Assembly (NCBI GenBank): GCA_027488975.1
Contig: JAIYAQ010000012.1
Location: forward strand, 186,001-250,000
From: Cyanobium sp. E1_MAG_00006
GTDB taxonomy: Bacteria; Cyanobacteriota; Cyanobacteriia; PCC-6307; Cyanobiaceae
Reading direction: 5' to 3'
Length of the DNA stretch: 64,000 nt
Part shown: positions 25,380-36,026 of the stretch, piece by piece
Layout: every line of letters starts with the position of its first letter
How positions within the stretch are numbered: the stretch's first letter is position 1
Position numbers and translations under genes: made by a program
Notes under the pieces: generated by a model
Seen by the model: only the letters and a program-made list of their open reading frames with translations
Databases searched by the model: none
What the model was told of the DNA's origin: nothing

Positions 25380-25495
25380 TCGATCGTGGAGAGATAGATC
25401 ACACCGCCACTCACGAACACGAGCAGGGTGGCCGCCGCGATGGCGAGGATGTTGTTGAGGCTGAGGCCGGTGGCGGCCAGCACGACATCATTCAC
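25316..25495 (-). CDS. Small single-helix membrane protein, 59 aa
   Basis: Not in the ORF track. A GTG-started frame reads VNDVVLAATGLSLNNILAIA then AAATLLVFVSGGVIYLSTIE and ends in a basic tail RDRRRRQQPVSASSGRSRR. One helix (about 14-36) with a positive C-terminus predicts a thylakoid or plasma-membrane protein. It lies directly downstream of petN on the same strand with 24 bases between and overlaps the cofH start by 64 bases, a tight arrangement that supports it being real. Not a recognised PSI, PSII or b6f subunit. Confidence 0.5.
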   Translation of the reverse strand: MNDVVLAATGLSLNNILAIAAATLLVFVSGGVIYLSTIEWRDRRRRQQPVSASSGRSRR

Positions 25496-25519
25496 GGCGC
25501 CGGTTCGGCTGTCAGCCCA

Positions 25520-25621
25520 TCAGAAGTTGAGAAGGTTGTCGCCGTTGCGGCCCCACACCACCATGGCGATCGAGAAGGTGAAGGTGGCAGCAAGAGCGGC
25601 CCAACCCACGGTGATCAGCAT
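25520..25621 (-). CDS. petN: Cytochrome b6f complex subunit PetN
   Basis: Too short for the ORF track. The 33 residues [20 protein letters not shown] then [13 protein letters not shown] match PetN almost throughout: the invariant ITVGWA and F-x-F-S helix and the terminal VVWGRNG. PetN is the smallest (about 29-33 aa) single-helix subunit of the cytochrome b6f complex and is needed for its stability in thylakoids. The four-residue extension DNLLNF is typical of marine-type picocyanobacteria. Divergent from clpS. Confidence 0.93.
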   Translation of the reverse strand: MLITVGWAALAATFTFSIAMVVWGRNGDNLLNF

Positions 25622-25700
25622 GGTCGAGAGAACAGCGGTCAGCGGCACTGTACTCAGCCCAGGGCATCAGACTGGGAGGCCCTTGATGGTCTGTCGCCTG

Positions 25701-26012
25701 ATGCCTGCGCTCCATGCCAGCAGTTCCGATCCGGGCGGCCAGGCCGTGATGGAGCGGCAGCAGCTGCGGGCGCCCTACCCCAGTGGACGCGTGATCGTGC
25801 TCGACGACGACCACAACACCTTTCAGCACGTCGTGGAGGTGCTGGTGCGCCACATCCCCGGCATGACGCCCGATCGAGCCTGGTCGCTGGCCCATCAAAT
25901 CGACTCCAGCGGCTCGGCGGTGGTCTGGACCGGGCCGCTGGAGCAGGCCGAACTGCATCACCAGCAGTTGGCGGGCGAGGGGCTCACGATGGCGCCGCTG
26001 GAACGCTGCTGA
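25701..26012 (+). CDS. clpS: ClpS-like protease adaptor (divergent paralogue)
   Basis: About 103 residues. The ClpS core is clear: GRVIVLDDDHNTFQHVVEVL (the D-D-H-N-T segment binds N-degrons) and RAWSLAHQIDSSGSAVVWTGPLEQAELHHQQL, matching the loop that docks on ClpC. It differs from the main cyanobacterial ClpS1 (which has VLLHNDPVN), so it is the second-type ClpS that many cyanobacteria carry. The start is one of two in-frame ATGs (25686, 25701); I chose the latter. Convergent with the gene at 26015. Confidence 0.85.
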   Translation: MPALHASSSDPGGQAVMERQQLRAPYPSGRVIVLDDDHNTFQHVVEVLVRHIPGMTPDRAWSLAHQIDSSGSAVVWTGPLEQAELHHQQLAGEGLTMAPLERC

Positions 26013-26014
26013 TC

Positions 26015-26245
26015 TCAGGGGCGGCGGCTGTGCTGGAGCAGATCGAAGAGCGGGCGGGTGCGCAACCGCGCGTCCTCGGCCTCGAGCACGAAGCTGAGGA
26101 TCCGGCCGGCACACACCGCCACGCCGCGAAGTCGCTGCTCGCCGTCCTCACGCAGGGACACCACAGCGGCGTCATCGCCCAGCTGCAGGCGCAGAGCGTG
26201 ATCGAGCCGCTGACGCAGCTCGGGCGTGGTGGCGGAGGAAGCCAT
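26015..26245 (-). CDS. Hypothetical protein, about 76 aa
   Basis: Starts at ATG 26245 (MASSATTPELRQRLDHALRLQ) and ends LRTRPLFDLLQHSRRP. It is a charged alpha/beta sequence (VVSLREDGEQRLRGVAVCAGRILSFVLEAED) with no motif I recognise. Regular alternation and low Cys/Trp content look like a real soluble protein. Convergent with clpS, 2 bases away, and divergent from DUF2103. Confidence 0.5.
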   Translation of the reverse strand: MASSATTPELRQRLDHALRLQLGDDAAVVSLREDGEQRLRGVAVCAGRILSFVLEAEDARLRTRPLFDLLQHSRRP

Positions 26246-26324
26246 GGTTGCGTCGGCCCGCACAGGCGGATCTGATCTCTAGCAGGGTTCCCTAAGGTTG
26301 ACCAGCCCACACAGGCAACTGCCC

Positions 26325-26603
26325 ATGGGCCGGCTGGTGATCACCCACAGCACCTATCTGGAGGGCCTGATCCCACTGCTGAAACGGCTTGTGCGGCATC
26401 CCCGCATCGACACGATCACCCCGGCGGTGATCGCCCGGGTACGAGGCCGCGCGCCGGAACTGCGTCTGCGGGTCTCAGCCCCGATCACCGGCGGCTGGAA
26501 GGTGCTGGCCCGCCGCGGCAGCTCCGCCCAGGAGGTGTTCGTGGTCACCGAGCTCGATGCCGCTGAACTGGAGCAAGCGATTGCCCGCGAGCTGGGCAGC
26601 TGA
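26325..26603 (+). CDS. DUF2103 (predicted metal-binding) protein
   Basis: The 92-residue protein starts MGRLVITHSTYLEGLIPLLK and has the DUF2103 pattern HPRIDTITPAVIARVRGRAP, followed by ITGGWKVLARRGSSAQEVFVV. The family is small and conserved in cyanobacteria and archaea and is often annotated as metal-binding, without experimental proof. ATG 26325 is preferred over the TTG track start at 26298 because the family begins with MGRLV. Confidence 0.8.
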   Translation: MGRLVITHSTYLEGLIPLLKRLVRHPRIDTITPAVIARVRGRAPELRLRVSAPITGGWKVLARRGSSAQEVFVVTELDAAELEQAIARELGS

Positions 26604-26652
26604 GGGGGCGATGGTCAACGGCAAAGGGTTAGCCGGGAGTGTTAGCAGGAAC

Positions 26653-26781
26653 TCAGCCGAAGGCGTTCTTGAGCACGGCAGCAATGCTCATGTGGCCATG
26701 GAGATAGAGGCCGGCCGCCAAGGGCAGAACCGACAGCATCAAGGCGCTGAACAGGATGGTGAGTGGAAGGCGGTTATCCAA
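26653..26781 (-). CDS. Possible 42-aa membrane peptide
   Basis: Not in the ORF track. A TTG-started frame reads LDNRLPLTILFSALMLSVLP then LAAGLYLHGHMSIAAVLKNAFG and stops at 26653. One clear helix (residues 5-24), then an HGH turn and a short amphipathic end, the layout of small picocyanobacterial membrane peptides. No ATG is available upstream in frame, and the start could be an upstream CTG. I do not recognise the family. Its upstream region contains a 12-bp perfect palindrome. Confidence 0.4.
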   Translation of the reverse strand: MDNRLPLTILFSALMLSVLPLAAGLYLHGHMSIAAVLKNAFG

Positions 26782-27065
26782 AGCAGATGAATTCAGTGCT
26801 GCGTGATTAACACATTGGCCCTAAAAACGGTGCCGATGATCACGCCATCAGAAAAGGGTGAACCGCTGTGCCGTTCTGCCCCAGATTCCGACCTGGATAA
26901 ACCAGAAGGGGAGTCAGAGCGGAGATTCGTTTCCGGCTACGAGGCCGGTCTACGGCACTGTCGCGACAGACGCCCCAAGTCGAAAAGGGAGTCAGATCAG
27001 AAAACTGTAGAAGGCAGTCACCAACACAGCAGTTCGAGACGAATTCTAGGCCCTCCTCAGGGGTC
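26782..27065. other. Gene-poor gap of 284 bases between the small ORF and purK
   Basis: No convincing coding frame. It is less GC-rich than its surroundings. It contains the perfect palindrome CTGTCGCGACAG (26958-26969) and a 10-bp direct repeat GGGAGTCAGA at 26909-26918 and 26987-26996. It may hold control sequences for the peptide at 26653, since purK ends here rather than begins. The 26803-27273 + track ORF looks spurious. Confidence 0.5.
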
Positions 27066-28445
27066 TCAGGGCTCTGGAACGGGAGGAAGGGGCCAGATCT
27101 GCCGCACCTGGGCGAGGCGTTCCATCGCCTCCTGGCGGCGAGCTTCGGGATCCCCCTGGCGCAACAACAGGGTCACGTGCCCCAGCTTGCGGCCGATCGA
27201 CGATCCCCCCTTGCCGTACCAATGCAGGTGGGCCTCCGGCAGGGCGGCCAGCGCCTCGCGCTGGCTGGCGTAGTCGGCGCCGGGGTCGGCCACCTCGCGG
27301 TTCTCAAACCCGAGCAGGTTCACCATCAGGGCACCGGGGACCACCAGATCAGGCTCAAGCGCCGGCTGCCCGCCCACAACCCGGAGCTGCTGGTCGAACT
27401 GGCTGACCGTGCAGGCCTCGATCGTGTAGTGGCCCGAATTGTGGGTGCGGGGTGCCAGCTCGTTGATCAGCAGGCCGCGGGGCCCGTAGAAGAATTCGAT
27501 CGCCAGCACCCCGACGTACTGCAGGGAGGTGAGCAGCGAGGCGGCAATGTTGCGCACCGCCTGCTCCAGAGCCTGGCTGGCATCCAGGGGTGCCAGGACC
27601 CAATCGCACACCTGACCGTGCTGCTGGGTCTGCACCAGCGGGAACACCACCACCTCCCCCTGGCTGTCGCGTGCGGCCACCACCGCCAGCTCCTGCTCGA
27701 ACGTCACGTACTCCTCGACGATCCACTCCGCAGGCGTGACCCGCTCCAGCAGGGCCTCCAGCTCGGCGGTGTCGCGCAGCAGCACGGTGCCACGGCCGTC
27801 GTAGCCGCCGCTGGCGGCCTTGGCCATCAGGGGGTAGCCGAAGCCATCCGGCAGCCTGGGGGGCACCACTCCCACCGCATCGACGGTGGAACCGGCAGCG
27901 GAACCAGCGGGATCAACGCCCGAACCGGACGGGCCGCTTCGATCGGCGCCACCAGCACCACCAGGATCAGCGGCACCATCGGCACGACCATCCGACGGCT
28001 CCTGCGCCTGCAGAGCCAGCTGCTCAAGCGGGAACCAGCGTGGCGAGGGCAGATTGAACCGTTGCAGCACCTCCCGCTGACTGCGCTTGCTCACCAGCGG
28101 ACGCAGGGCATCGAGACGCGGCACGAAGTGCACACCACCGGCTTCGAGTGGGGCGAGGCCATCGAGATCCACCCACTCGTTCTCGAAACTGATGGCCTGG
28201 CAGCGGCGCGCCAGTTCAGCGGTACCAGCCACATCGCGCACCTCAGCGAGCACCACGCTGGTGGCGATGGCCACTGCCGGATCCTGCGATCCTGGGGTCT
28301 GCACGTGCAGGGGCACGTCGTGGCGACGGGCAGATTCGGCCAGCATCCAGGCCAGCTGGCCGCCGCCAACGATGCCGATCGGCTGGCCGATCGCGTTGCC
28401 GATGGCCGCTGGATCAGCCTGTCCTGGCCCGCTCGACGCGCCCAT
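27066..28445 (-). CDS. purK: N5-carboxyaminoimidazole ribonucleotide synthase
   Basis: The 459-residue ATP-grasp enzyme carboxylates AIR in purine synthesis. Visible features are GIVGGGQLAWMLAESARR at the start, the ENEWVDLDGL segment, MAKAASGGYDGRGTVLL (ATP loop), WIVEEYVTFEQELAVVAARD and ELAPRTHNSGHYTIEAC. Normal family length is about 360-400. The excess is a low-complexity Gly/Ala/Asp/Ser insert of some 50 residues at 148-200 (DGRADGAADPGGAGGADRSG and on), just before the ATP loop, encoded by 27846-28001. The core motifs are intact, so the enzyme is probably active. Confidence 0.93.
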   Translation of the reverse strand: MGASSGPGQADPAAIGNAIGQPIGIVGGGQLAWMLAESARRHDVPLHVQTPGSQDPAVAIATSVVLAEVRDVAGTAELARRCQAISFENEWVDLDGLAPLEAGGVHFVPRLDALRPLVSKRSQREVLQRFNLPSPRWFPLEQLALQAQEPSDGRADGAADPGGAGGADRSGPSGSGVDPAGSAAGSTVDAVGVVPPRLPDGFGYPLMAKAASGGYDGRGTVLLRDTAELEALLERVTPAEWIVEEYVTFEQELAVVAARDSQGEVVVFPLVQTQQHGQVCDWVLAPLDASQALEQAVRNIAASLLTSLQYVGVLAIEFFYGPRGLLINELAPRTHNSGHYTIEACTVSQFDQQLRVVGGQPALEPDLVVPGALMVNLLGFENREVADPGADYASQREALAALPEAHLHWYGKGGSSIGRKLGHVTLLLRQGDPEARRQEAMERLAQVRQIWPLPPVPEP

Positions 28446-28542
28446 GCGCCTGAAGGATCAATCACTCAATGTCGCATCTATGAGGCCCCCTGCCCAGACC
28501 CAGTGCCTCAGCTGACATCCGACTGACACCTGAAGCGGCGCT

Positions 28543-29460
28543 TCAGCTGATGCCGCGGTCGCCGGCGAAGGCGAAACGAATGGCGCTGAGCAGCAGCACG
28601 ATCACGAACAGCGCCAGGCCGACGGTGCAGGCGTAGCTGATCTCCAGCTCGGCGAAGGCCTGGTCGTAGACGTAGTAGACGAGGGTTCGGGTGGCATCGG
28701 CGGGCCCCCCCTGGGTCATCAGGTAGACCTCCTCGAACACCTTGGTGGCGGCAATGGCGGAGATTACGGCCACCAACGTCACGTAGGGGCGCAGCAGCGG
28801 CAGGGTGATGTCGAGGTGCTTGCGCCAACCCTCACTGCCATCGAGTTCCGCCGCCTCGTAGAGGTCCTGGGCGATGCCCTGCAGACCCGCCAGGAAGATC
28901 ACCATGTAGTAGCCGAGGCCCTTCCAGAGGGTCACCACCATCACCGCCGGCAGGGCCAGAACAGGGTTGGTGAGGAAACCGATCGGCGTGAAGGCGGGGC
29001 CGAGCAGGGCGCTCAGCCAGCCGTTCACCAGGCCGGTTTCGGCGTAGAGCCAGCGAAAGGCGATGGCTGCCACCACGATCGACACCAGCACCGGCGTGTA
29101 GAAGGCGGCCCGGAACAGATGGATGCCCGGCAGCTGACGGTTCACCAGCACCGCCAGGGCAAGGGAGCCCAGAACCACCGGCGGCACGACCCCCACCAGA
29201 TAGAGCAGCGTGGTGCCCAGCACCCGGAAGAACATCGGATCGGCCAGCAGGCGGCGGATGTTGGCCAGGCCGATGAACTGCAGGGGCTCACTCACATCCA
29301 GCCCACTGCGGCTGAAGCTGATCACCAGCGCCATCACCGCCGGGATCAGAACCGACAGGGCCAGCAGGATCAGGCCTGGTGCCAGGAAGGCCCAGGCCGT
29401 GCTGCTGCGCGGGGCGGTGCTGCTGCGCGAAATCGGCCCAGGGCCAGCAGGGGCGGACAT
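28543..29460 (-). CDS. Carbohydrate ABC transporter permease (MalF type)
   Basis: This 305-residue, six-helix inner-membrane permease has the conserved EAA loop YEAAELDGSEGWRKHLDITLPLLRP near residue 210, the contact site for the ABC ATPase. The MalF/UgpA-like N-terminus (LAPGLILLALSVLIPAVMAL) and LYYVYDQAFAELEISYACTVG at the end place it in the CUT1 sugar-uptake group. Cyanobacterial relatives import glucosylglycerol, trehalose or sucrose. The start is ATG 29460; the track ORF begins 24 codons earlier. No MalG partner, binding protein or ATPase is adjacent, so the set is split. Confidence 0.85.
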   Translation of the reverse strand: MSAPAGPGPISRSSTAPRSSTAWAFLAPGLILLALSVLIPAVMALVISFSRSGLDVSEPLQFIGLANIRRLLADPMFFRVLGTTLLYLVGVVPPVVLGSLALAVLVNRQLPGIHLFRAAFYTPVLVSIVVAAIAFRWLYAETGLVNGWLSALLGPAFTPIGFLTNPVLALPAVMVVTLWKGLGYYMVIFLAGLQGIAQDLYEAAELDGSEGWRKHLDITLPLLRPYVTLVAVISAIAATKVFEEVYLMTQGGPADATRTLVYYVYDQAFAELEISYACTVGLALFVIVLLLSAIRFAFAGDRGIS

Positions 29461-29509
29461 CGGCTCAGGCACCCGGGCGTGATCGCGCCATTGTGGGAGA
29501 TCTGAAGGC

Positions 29510-31377
<1,868 letters not shown>

Positions 31378-31387
<10 letters not shown>

Positions 31388-32769
31388 TCAATGGGCCCTG
31401 GCGAACCCGTGCCATCGCCCGCTTCAAGAGATCGCAAACGCAACAACATGGCGCCGGGGCTTTCAGGAGCCTCCACGATTGGCTCGAGCAGTGCGCAGGC
31501 CTGGTGGTCGTTCCAGCCCTCACCTCGCCACCTCTCCCCCAGAGCTGCCGCTGCGGCTGCCACCAGCAACAGCAGCGGAAGCAGGGACGCATCACCCTGA
31601 AGCGTGAACACGAAGGCCGCACAGAACAGCGGTGCGCCATGGGCAGCAGCGAACAGGGCCGTGGCACCCACCGCCGCCAGCTGGGCAAGATCGCTGGCGG
31701 CGAGCCCAGGCAAGCCCTGAAGCGGGCTGATGAGCAGGGCGCCCAGGCTCATGCAGTCGTGCATCAGGCCACCGGGAGCCCCCAGCGAAAGACTGATCAG
31801 GCTGGCCAGCAGGCGCCACAGAAGCAGAAGCGGCGAGCCGACGGCTGCACCGGAAAGGGCCGCCGCCAGCGACAACGATCCGTCGTTGAGGCTGAGTCCC
31901 TGGCTGAGGAGTGCCAGCAGCGTGAGGCTCGCGGCGAGCAGCAACGCGCCGATCAGCAGCCGCCCCGCCAACAGACCTTTGACCCACGCGGCCAGAGGCA
32001 ACAGCAGGCGGATGAACAGGGCACCGGCAGCGGCCCCCACGAGGGTGAGCAGCAGGATCAAGCCCCAAGTGCCCGGATCCAAGCCCCCAAGATCCCGACC
32101 CGGCAGACGGGCCGGCTGCCCCATAGTGGCGGCCGACAGGCTGGCACTGCCCGACAGCAGGAGCGCCGGCAAAACGAGGGGTAGACCGCTGCGCTGGCCC
32201 AGCTCTTCCAGTCCGTAGGCAACGGCCAGCAGGGGCGAGCGAAACGCTGCCCCCAATCCGGCCGCACCACCGATGACAGCCACCAGCTGAGGGGAGAGGG
32301 AGGCCAGCGGCTGCAGGGCCGGCCAGCGCCGGCGGATGGCCAGGAACACACTCGCCCCGAGCGCAACCGAGGGGGATTCCACCCCGACCGCCAGGCCCCC
32401 CACATGGGTGAGGACCATCAGCGGCAAGCGGCGCAGCTGGGTGGTGAGGTTCAACTGCTCGAACCAGCGAAGCTCACCGCTGCTGCGCTCAGCCGGGGTG
32501 GCACGATCGAGGGCCAGCAGCGCTGCTGTGCCGCCACCACGGCCAGCAGCCAGGGGGCCCCAGGCCAGCAGCACCAAAGCGCCAGTGGCCGCGAACACCA
32601 CCAGGCAGCCCAACAGCGGCTGGGGTTGAGCCGCGAGCCACAGGCCACGCTGCACCCTGAAGCCGAGTTCCGAGAGGCCCTGGTAGGGCCACATCAGCAG
32701 CCCGAGCAGCAGTCCCAGAAGCAACCAACCGCTGAGGGCTGAGACAAGCGGTGAACGCAAGCGTGCCAT
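31378..32769 (-). CDS. ClC-family chloride channel/antiporter
   Basis: This 463-residue polytopic protein starts at ATG 32769 ([19 protein letters not shown]). ClC landmarks are visible: the first selectivity region [19 protein letters not shown] (normally GxEGP, here ESP), [25 protein letters not shown] (the helix with the gating-glutamate position GLEE), and a second duplicated half with [17 protein letters not shown]. The family contains channels and H+/Cl- antiporters; the altered G-x-E-S-P leaves ion preference unclear. The track start at 32910 is too early. Confidence 0.82.
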
Positions 32770-32857
32770 CGATGCGTTGCCACTGATCGATTGTGGTCGC
32801 TTTTTCGGGCGGCCTGTCGCCGTAGCCTCAACGCCTTCTGGCCGCGCTCCCCGCTCC

Positions 32858-33991
32858 ATGACCGCCACGCCCACCGCGCTGCGCACGATCCGGGTGGAGC
32901 TCAGCGCCAACCCCTACCCGATCGTGATCGGCGCCGGGGCACTGCAACAGCTGGGCGAGCAGGTGCGCGCGGCGGGCATCAAAGCAGGCACCAAGGTGCT
33001 GGTGGTCACCAACCCGGTGGTGGAGCAGCACTACGGCGCCACCGCCCTGAGCAGCCTGCTGGCGGCCGGCTTCGAGGCCAGCAGCCTGATGATCGAAGCG
33101 GGAGAAGACCAGAAAACCCCTGCAACCGTGGCCCTGATCCACGACGCGGCCTTTGAACGCAGGCTGGAGCGCGGCTCGCTGATCGTGGCCCTCGGCGGCG
33201 GCGTGGTGGGCGACATGGCCGGCTTCGCCGCCGCCAGCTGGCTACGCGGCATCGCCGTGGTGCAGGTGCCCACCACCCTGCTGGCGATGGTGGATGCGGC
33301 GATCGGCGGCAAGACCGGCGTAAACCATCCCGGCGGCAAGAACCTGATCGGCGCCTTTCATCAGCCGCGGCTGGTGCTGATCGACCCCGCTACCCTCGGC
33401 ACCCTGCCGGAGCGGGAGTTCCGGGCCGGCATGGCTGAGGTGATCAAGTACGGCGTGATCGGCGATGCCGAGCTGTTCGCCGATCTGGAAGCTGCCGCCG
33501 GCCGTGATGCCGCCACCGGTCTCGCCAGCCTGAGCGCCGTGGGGCCAGCCCTGCTGCAAACGTTGCTGGAGCGCTCCGCCGCCGCCAAGGCGCGGGTGGT
33601 GGCGGGCGACGAGCGCGAGGGCGGCCTGCGGGCAATCCTCAACTACGGCCACACCCTCGGCCACGTGGTGGAGGCCCTGTGCGGCTACGGCACCTGGCTG
33701 CACGGCGAGGCCGTGGCCATCGGCATGGTGGCCGCCGGCGAACTGGCGCTGGAGCTTGGGCTCTGGAGCCAGACGGAGCAAAGCCGCCAGCGGGCGGTGA
33801 TCGCCGCCGCAGGGCTGCCTCAGGCCTGGCCTCAACTGGAGCCCGAAGCCGTGCTGCGCTGCCTGCAGGGCGACAAGAAAGTGCGCGACGGCCGCGTGCG
33901 CTTCGTGCTGCCCACCGGCCTGGGCACGGTGGAGATCTGCGACGAGGTGAGCGGAGCTCAGGTGCTGGCAGCCCTGGAACGCTGCCGCTGA
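32858..33991 (+). CDS. aroB: 3-dehydroquinate synthase
   Basis: The 377-residue enzyme turns DAHP into 3-dehydroquinate in the shikimate pathway. Motifs include [20 protein letters not shown] (NAD loop), [28 protein letters not shown] and [22 protein letters not shown] (metal-binding His residues). The start ATG 32858 is 27 codons inside the track ORF and gives the usual N-terminus [20 protein letters not shown]. Divergent from the chloride channel with about 90 bases between; convergent with the membrane protein at 33999. Confidence 0.97.
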   Translation: MTATPTALRTIRVELSANPYPIVIGAGALQQLGEQVRAAGIKAGTKVLVVTNPVVEQHYGATALSSLLAAGFEASSLMIEAGEDQKTPATVALIHDAAFERRLERGSLIVALGGGVVGDMAGFAAASWLRGIAVVQVPTTLLAMVDAAIGGKTGVNHPGGKNLIGAFHQPRLVLIDPATLGTLPEREFRAGMAEVIKYGVIGDAELFADLEAAAGRDAATGLASLSAVGPALLQTLLERSAAAKARVVAGDEREGGLRAILNYGHTLGHVVEALCGYGTWLHGEAVAIGMVAAGELALELGLWSQTEQSRQRAVIAAAGLPQAWPQLEPEAVLRCLQGDKKVRDGRVRFVLPTGLGTVEICDEVSGAQVLAALERCR

Positions 33992-33998
33992 AGGATGT

Positions 33999-34703
33999 TC
34001 AGGTTGTGGCGCTGACGGCCCTGGCGATCAGCACCGTGAGCATCAGCATCGCCAGCAGAACCTGCAGAGCCATCACCAGCTTGGCGGGCCGGGAGATCAG
34101 CGCCTCACTGGTGGGGCCGTAGGTGGAATTGACATTCAGTGAGATGAACAGGTAGTCGACGATGTGGGGCACAGGCGGCGTTTCCCCCTCCCGACTGGGC
34201 CAGACAAAGGCACCACCAGGTGTGCTCACATCCAGAAACACATAGATGAACATGAACACCAGCACGCTCTCCATGTAGACGGCCGCCACATCCCAGAGGC
34301 TCACCAAGCCGCCGCCCTGGTGATGGCCGGCCGTGAAGATCATCGCGATCACGTTGGCGATCACCTGCAGCACCGAAAACGAGAGATACAGCAACCCCCA
34401 CTGGAAGAGACGGCGGCGACTGCCGCGGAACAGCGACAGCACCAGCCCAACGGTGACCACGACGAACAGCAGCGTTCCGAGCCGTTCGATACCGCTCACC
34501 ACACCGAGCATGGCGGGCGCAATCGCCTGGTCGCGCTCCAGGTGCTGGGCCAGCAGCAGATCCATCAGCCACACGCTCGAGGTGGCAACGATCACCGCCA
34601 GCCGGCCACGGCCATGGGTGAGGCGCTGGCGCAGCTGCTCGGCGGGTGAGTCCGGCAGGGGATCCATCGCCGTGGTGTCGCCGGGCGTTGCGCCGCTGGC
34701 CAT
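33999..34703 (-). CDS. Channel-like membrane protein with degenerate filter
   Basis: The 234-residue protein has an N-terminal cytoplasmic tail, about four or five helices, and a C-terminal pore-like segment. IVDYLFISLNVNSTYGPTSE (183-200) followed by LVMALQVLLAMLMLTVLIAR matches the layout of ion-transport-2 / DUF1345-type potassium channel proteins, where the loop reads TLTTLGYGD. Here the filter is replaced by NVNSTYGP. It may be a non-K+ channel or a non-conducting relative. Known to me as a picocyanobacterial membrane family with no proven role. Confidence 0.6.
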   Translation of the reverse strand: MASGATPGDTTAMDPLPDSPAEQLRQRLTHGRGRLAVIVATSSVWLMDLLLAQHLERDQAIAPAMLGVVSGIERLGTLLFVVVTVGLVLSLFRGSRRRLFQWGLLYLSFSVLQVIANVIAMIFTAGHHQGGGLVSLWDVAAVYMESVLVFMFIYVFLDVSTPGGAFVWPSREGETPPVPHIVDYLFISLNVNSTYGPTSEALISRPAKLVMALQVLLAMLMLTVLIARAVSATT

Positions 34704-34754
34704 CGATCCGCTGCCTTTGCCTGAGCCGCAGCTTGGCGCGGAACAGCGAAGGCG

Positions 34755-35978
34755 TCAGCCGAGCGGCGGATCCTGCAGGAACAGCGGCAGTGCCTCGGGC
34801 TGAGCGCGTTCGGGCAGAGCACGTTCGGACTGATCGGCAACGCCAGAGCGGCAGAAGGCAATCCAGCGGAAGTCGCCGAGGGCGGTGGGATCCACCAGCC
34901 GCAGCAGGGCCTCGCGGCGGCGCAGCAGCTCCGGCAGCTCGCCGGCGGCACTCTGCTGCAGGCCATGGAGCTGCTGCGCCAGCCCCAGAGCCAGCAGGGC
35001 TTCACCCTGGCGCCGCTGGCCAAGGGGCGTCCACCCGCTGGCCTCGGCGGCGGCCTGAAGGCTCTCCAGGCAGAGGTGTGCCGTGAGATCCCAGTGGCCA
35101 GGCTCCAGCAGCGGATCGTCGCAGGCCTGCTGCTGGCGGTAGGCCATCAGCGTGCCGTTGCTGCGTTGGGGGCCGTAGTAGCGCCAGGCTTCGTGGGCGT
35201 AATCGATCACCAGCAGCTGTCCCGCCGCCAGGGCGGCGGCGGCGTTCGCCAGCCAGGGGGTCAGCCCCGGATGCAGCTCGGTGGTGAAGCCCGCAGCACG
35301 TTGCGGACCTGGCTGCAGCAGCCCCAGGGGCTCCAGCTGCGACAGGGCCTGCGGCTCCAGGGGCTCGCCGGGGACCAGCTGAAGCGAGGGCGGGGCGTCC
35401 AACTCCTCGTGAAGGGCCACCAGCTGTTGGCGCCAGAGTGCCCCGTCCCACTCGATTCGCTCCACCGCCAGGGCATCGAGCACCTCGTGGGCCAGCATCA
35501 CGCCCACCAGCGGGGAGGCGGCGAGTTCAGCGAAGCTCAGCCAGCGGCAGGGCAGCGGTTCTGACGCCAGCAGGCGGCGCTGCCGCTGGGCCATGCCGGC
35601 ATTGGGCTCCACCAGCACCAGCGTGGTGCGGGCCGCCAGCTCGGGCCAGCGGGCCGCCAGGGCCTCGGCCAACTGCAGGGCGAGGTGGCCTTCGCCGGGG
35701 CCGGTTTCCACCAGGGCCAGGGGCCCGTCCCCGGGTTGCTGCAGCAGCCACTGGGCGATCTGGGGGGCCAGCAGGGCCGCAAAATCGGGGCCCAGTGAGG
35801 GCGACGTGGCGAAGTCGCCGCGGGGTCCCACCTGCAGCCGGCCGGAGCCGTAGGCGCCGTGCTCGGGATCGTGCAGGGCCCAGTCCATATAGGTGCGGAA
35901 GGGCACGGCGCCACCGGCAGCCCGCAGGCGCGCCTCCAGCCAGGCGGGAGCTGGCGACGGGCTGGTGGATGCGCTCAC
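34755..35978 (-). CDS. MidA-type SAM-dependent methyltransferase
   Basis: The 407-residue protein starts MSASTSPSPAPAWLEARLRA and has the MidA/NDUFAF7 (DUF185) signature: the substrate loop FRTYMDWALHDPEHGAYGSG, SLGPDFAALLAPQIAQWL, SAM motif I VETGPGEGHLALQLAEAL and LMLAHEVLDALAVERIEW. Family members methylate an arginine of a complex I subunit in mitochondria; the cyanobacterial target is unknown, with NDH-1 a tempting guess. The C-terminal 50 residues are variable. Divergent from the Psb32-like gene. Confidence 0.88.
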   Translation of the reverse strand: MSASTSPSPAPAWLEARLRAAGGAVPFRTYMDWALHDPEHGAYGSGRLQVGPRGDFATSPSLGPDFAALLAPQIAQWLLQQPGDGPLALVETGPGEGHLALQLAEALAARWPELAARTTLVLVEPNAGMAQRQRRLLASEPLPCRWLSFAELAASPLVGVMLAHEVLDALAVERIEWDGALWRQQLVALHEELDAPPSLQLVPGEPLEPQALSQLEPLGLLQPGPQRAAGFTTELHPGLTPWLANAAAALAAGQLLVIDYAHEAWRYYGPQRSNGTLMAYRQQQACDDPLLEPGHWDLTAHLCLESLQAAAEASGWTPLGQRRQGEALLALGLAQQLHGLQQSAAGELPELLRRREALLRLVDPTALGDFRWIAFCRSGVADQSERALPERAQPEALPLFLQDPPLG

Positions 35979-36026
35979 GGCTGCACGATCGGCTCAGGGA
36001 GAATGCTGGCTACTGAAGCAGGCGCC

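Noticed and set aside
27177-28526. 449-aa + ORF antisense to purK
   Set aside because: Complement of purK; no motif.
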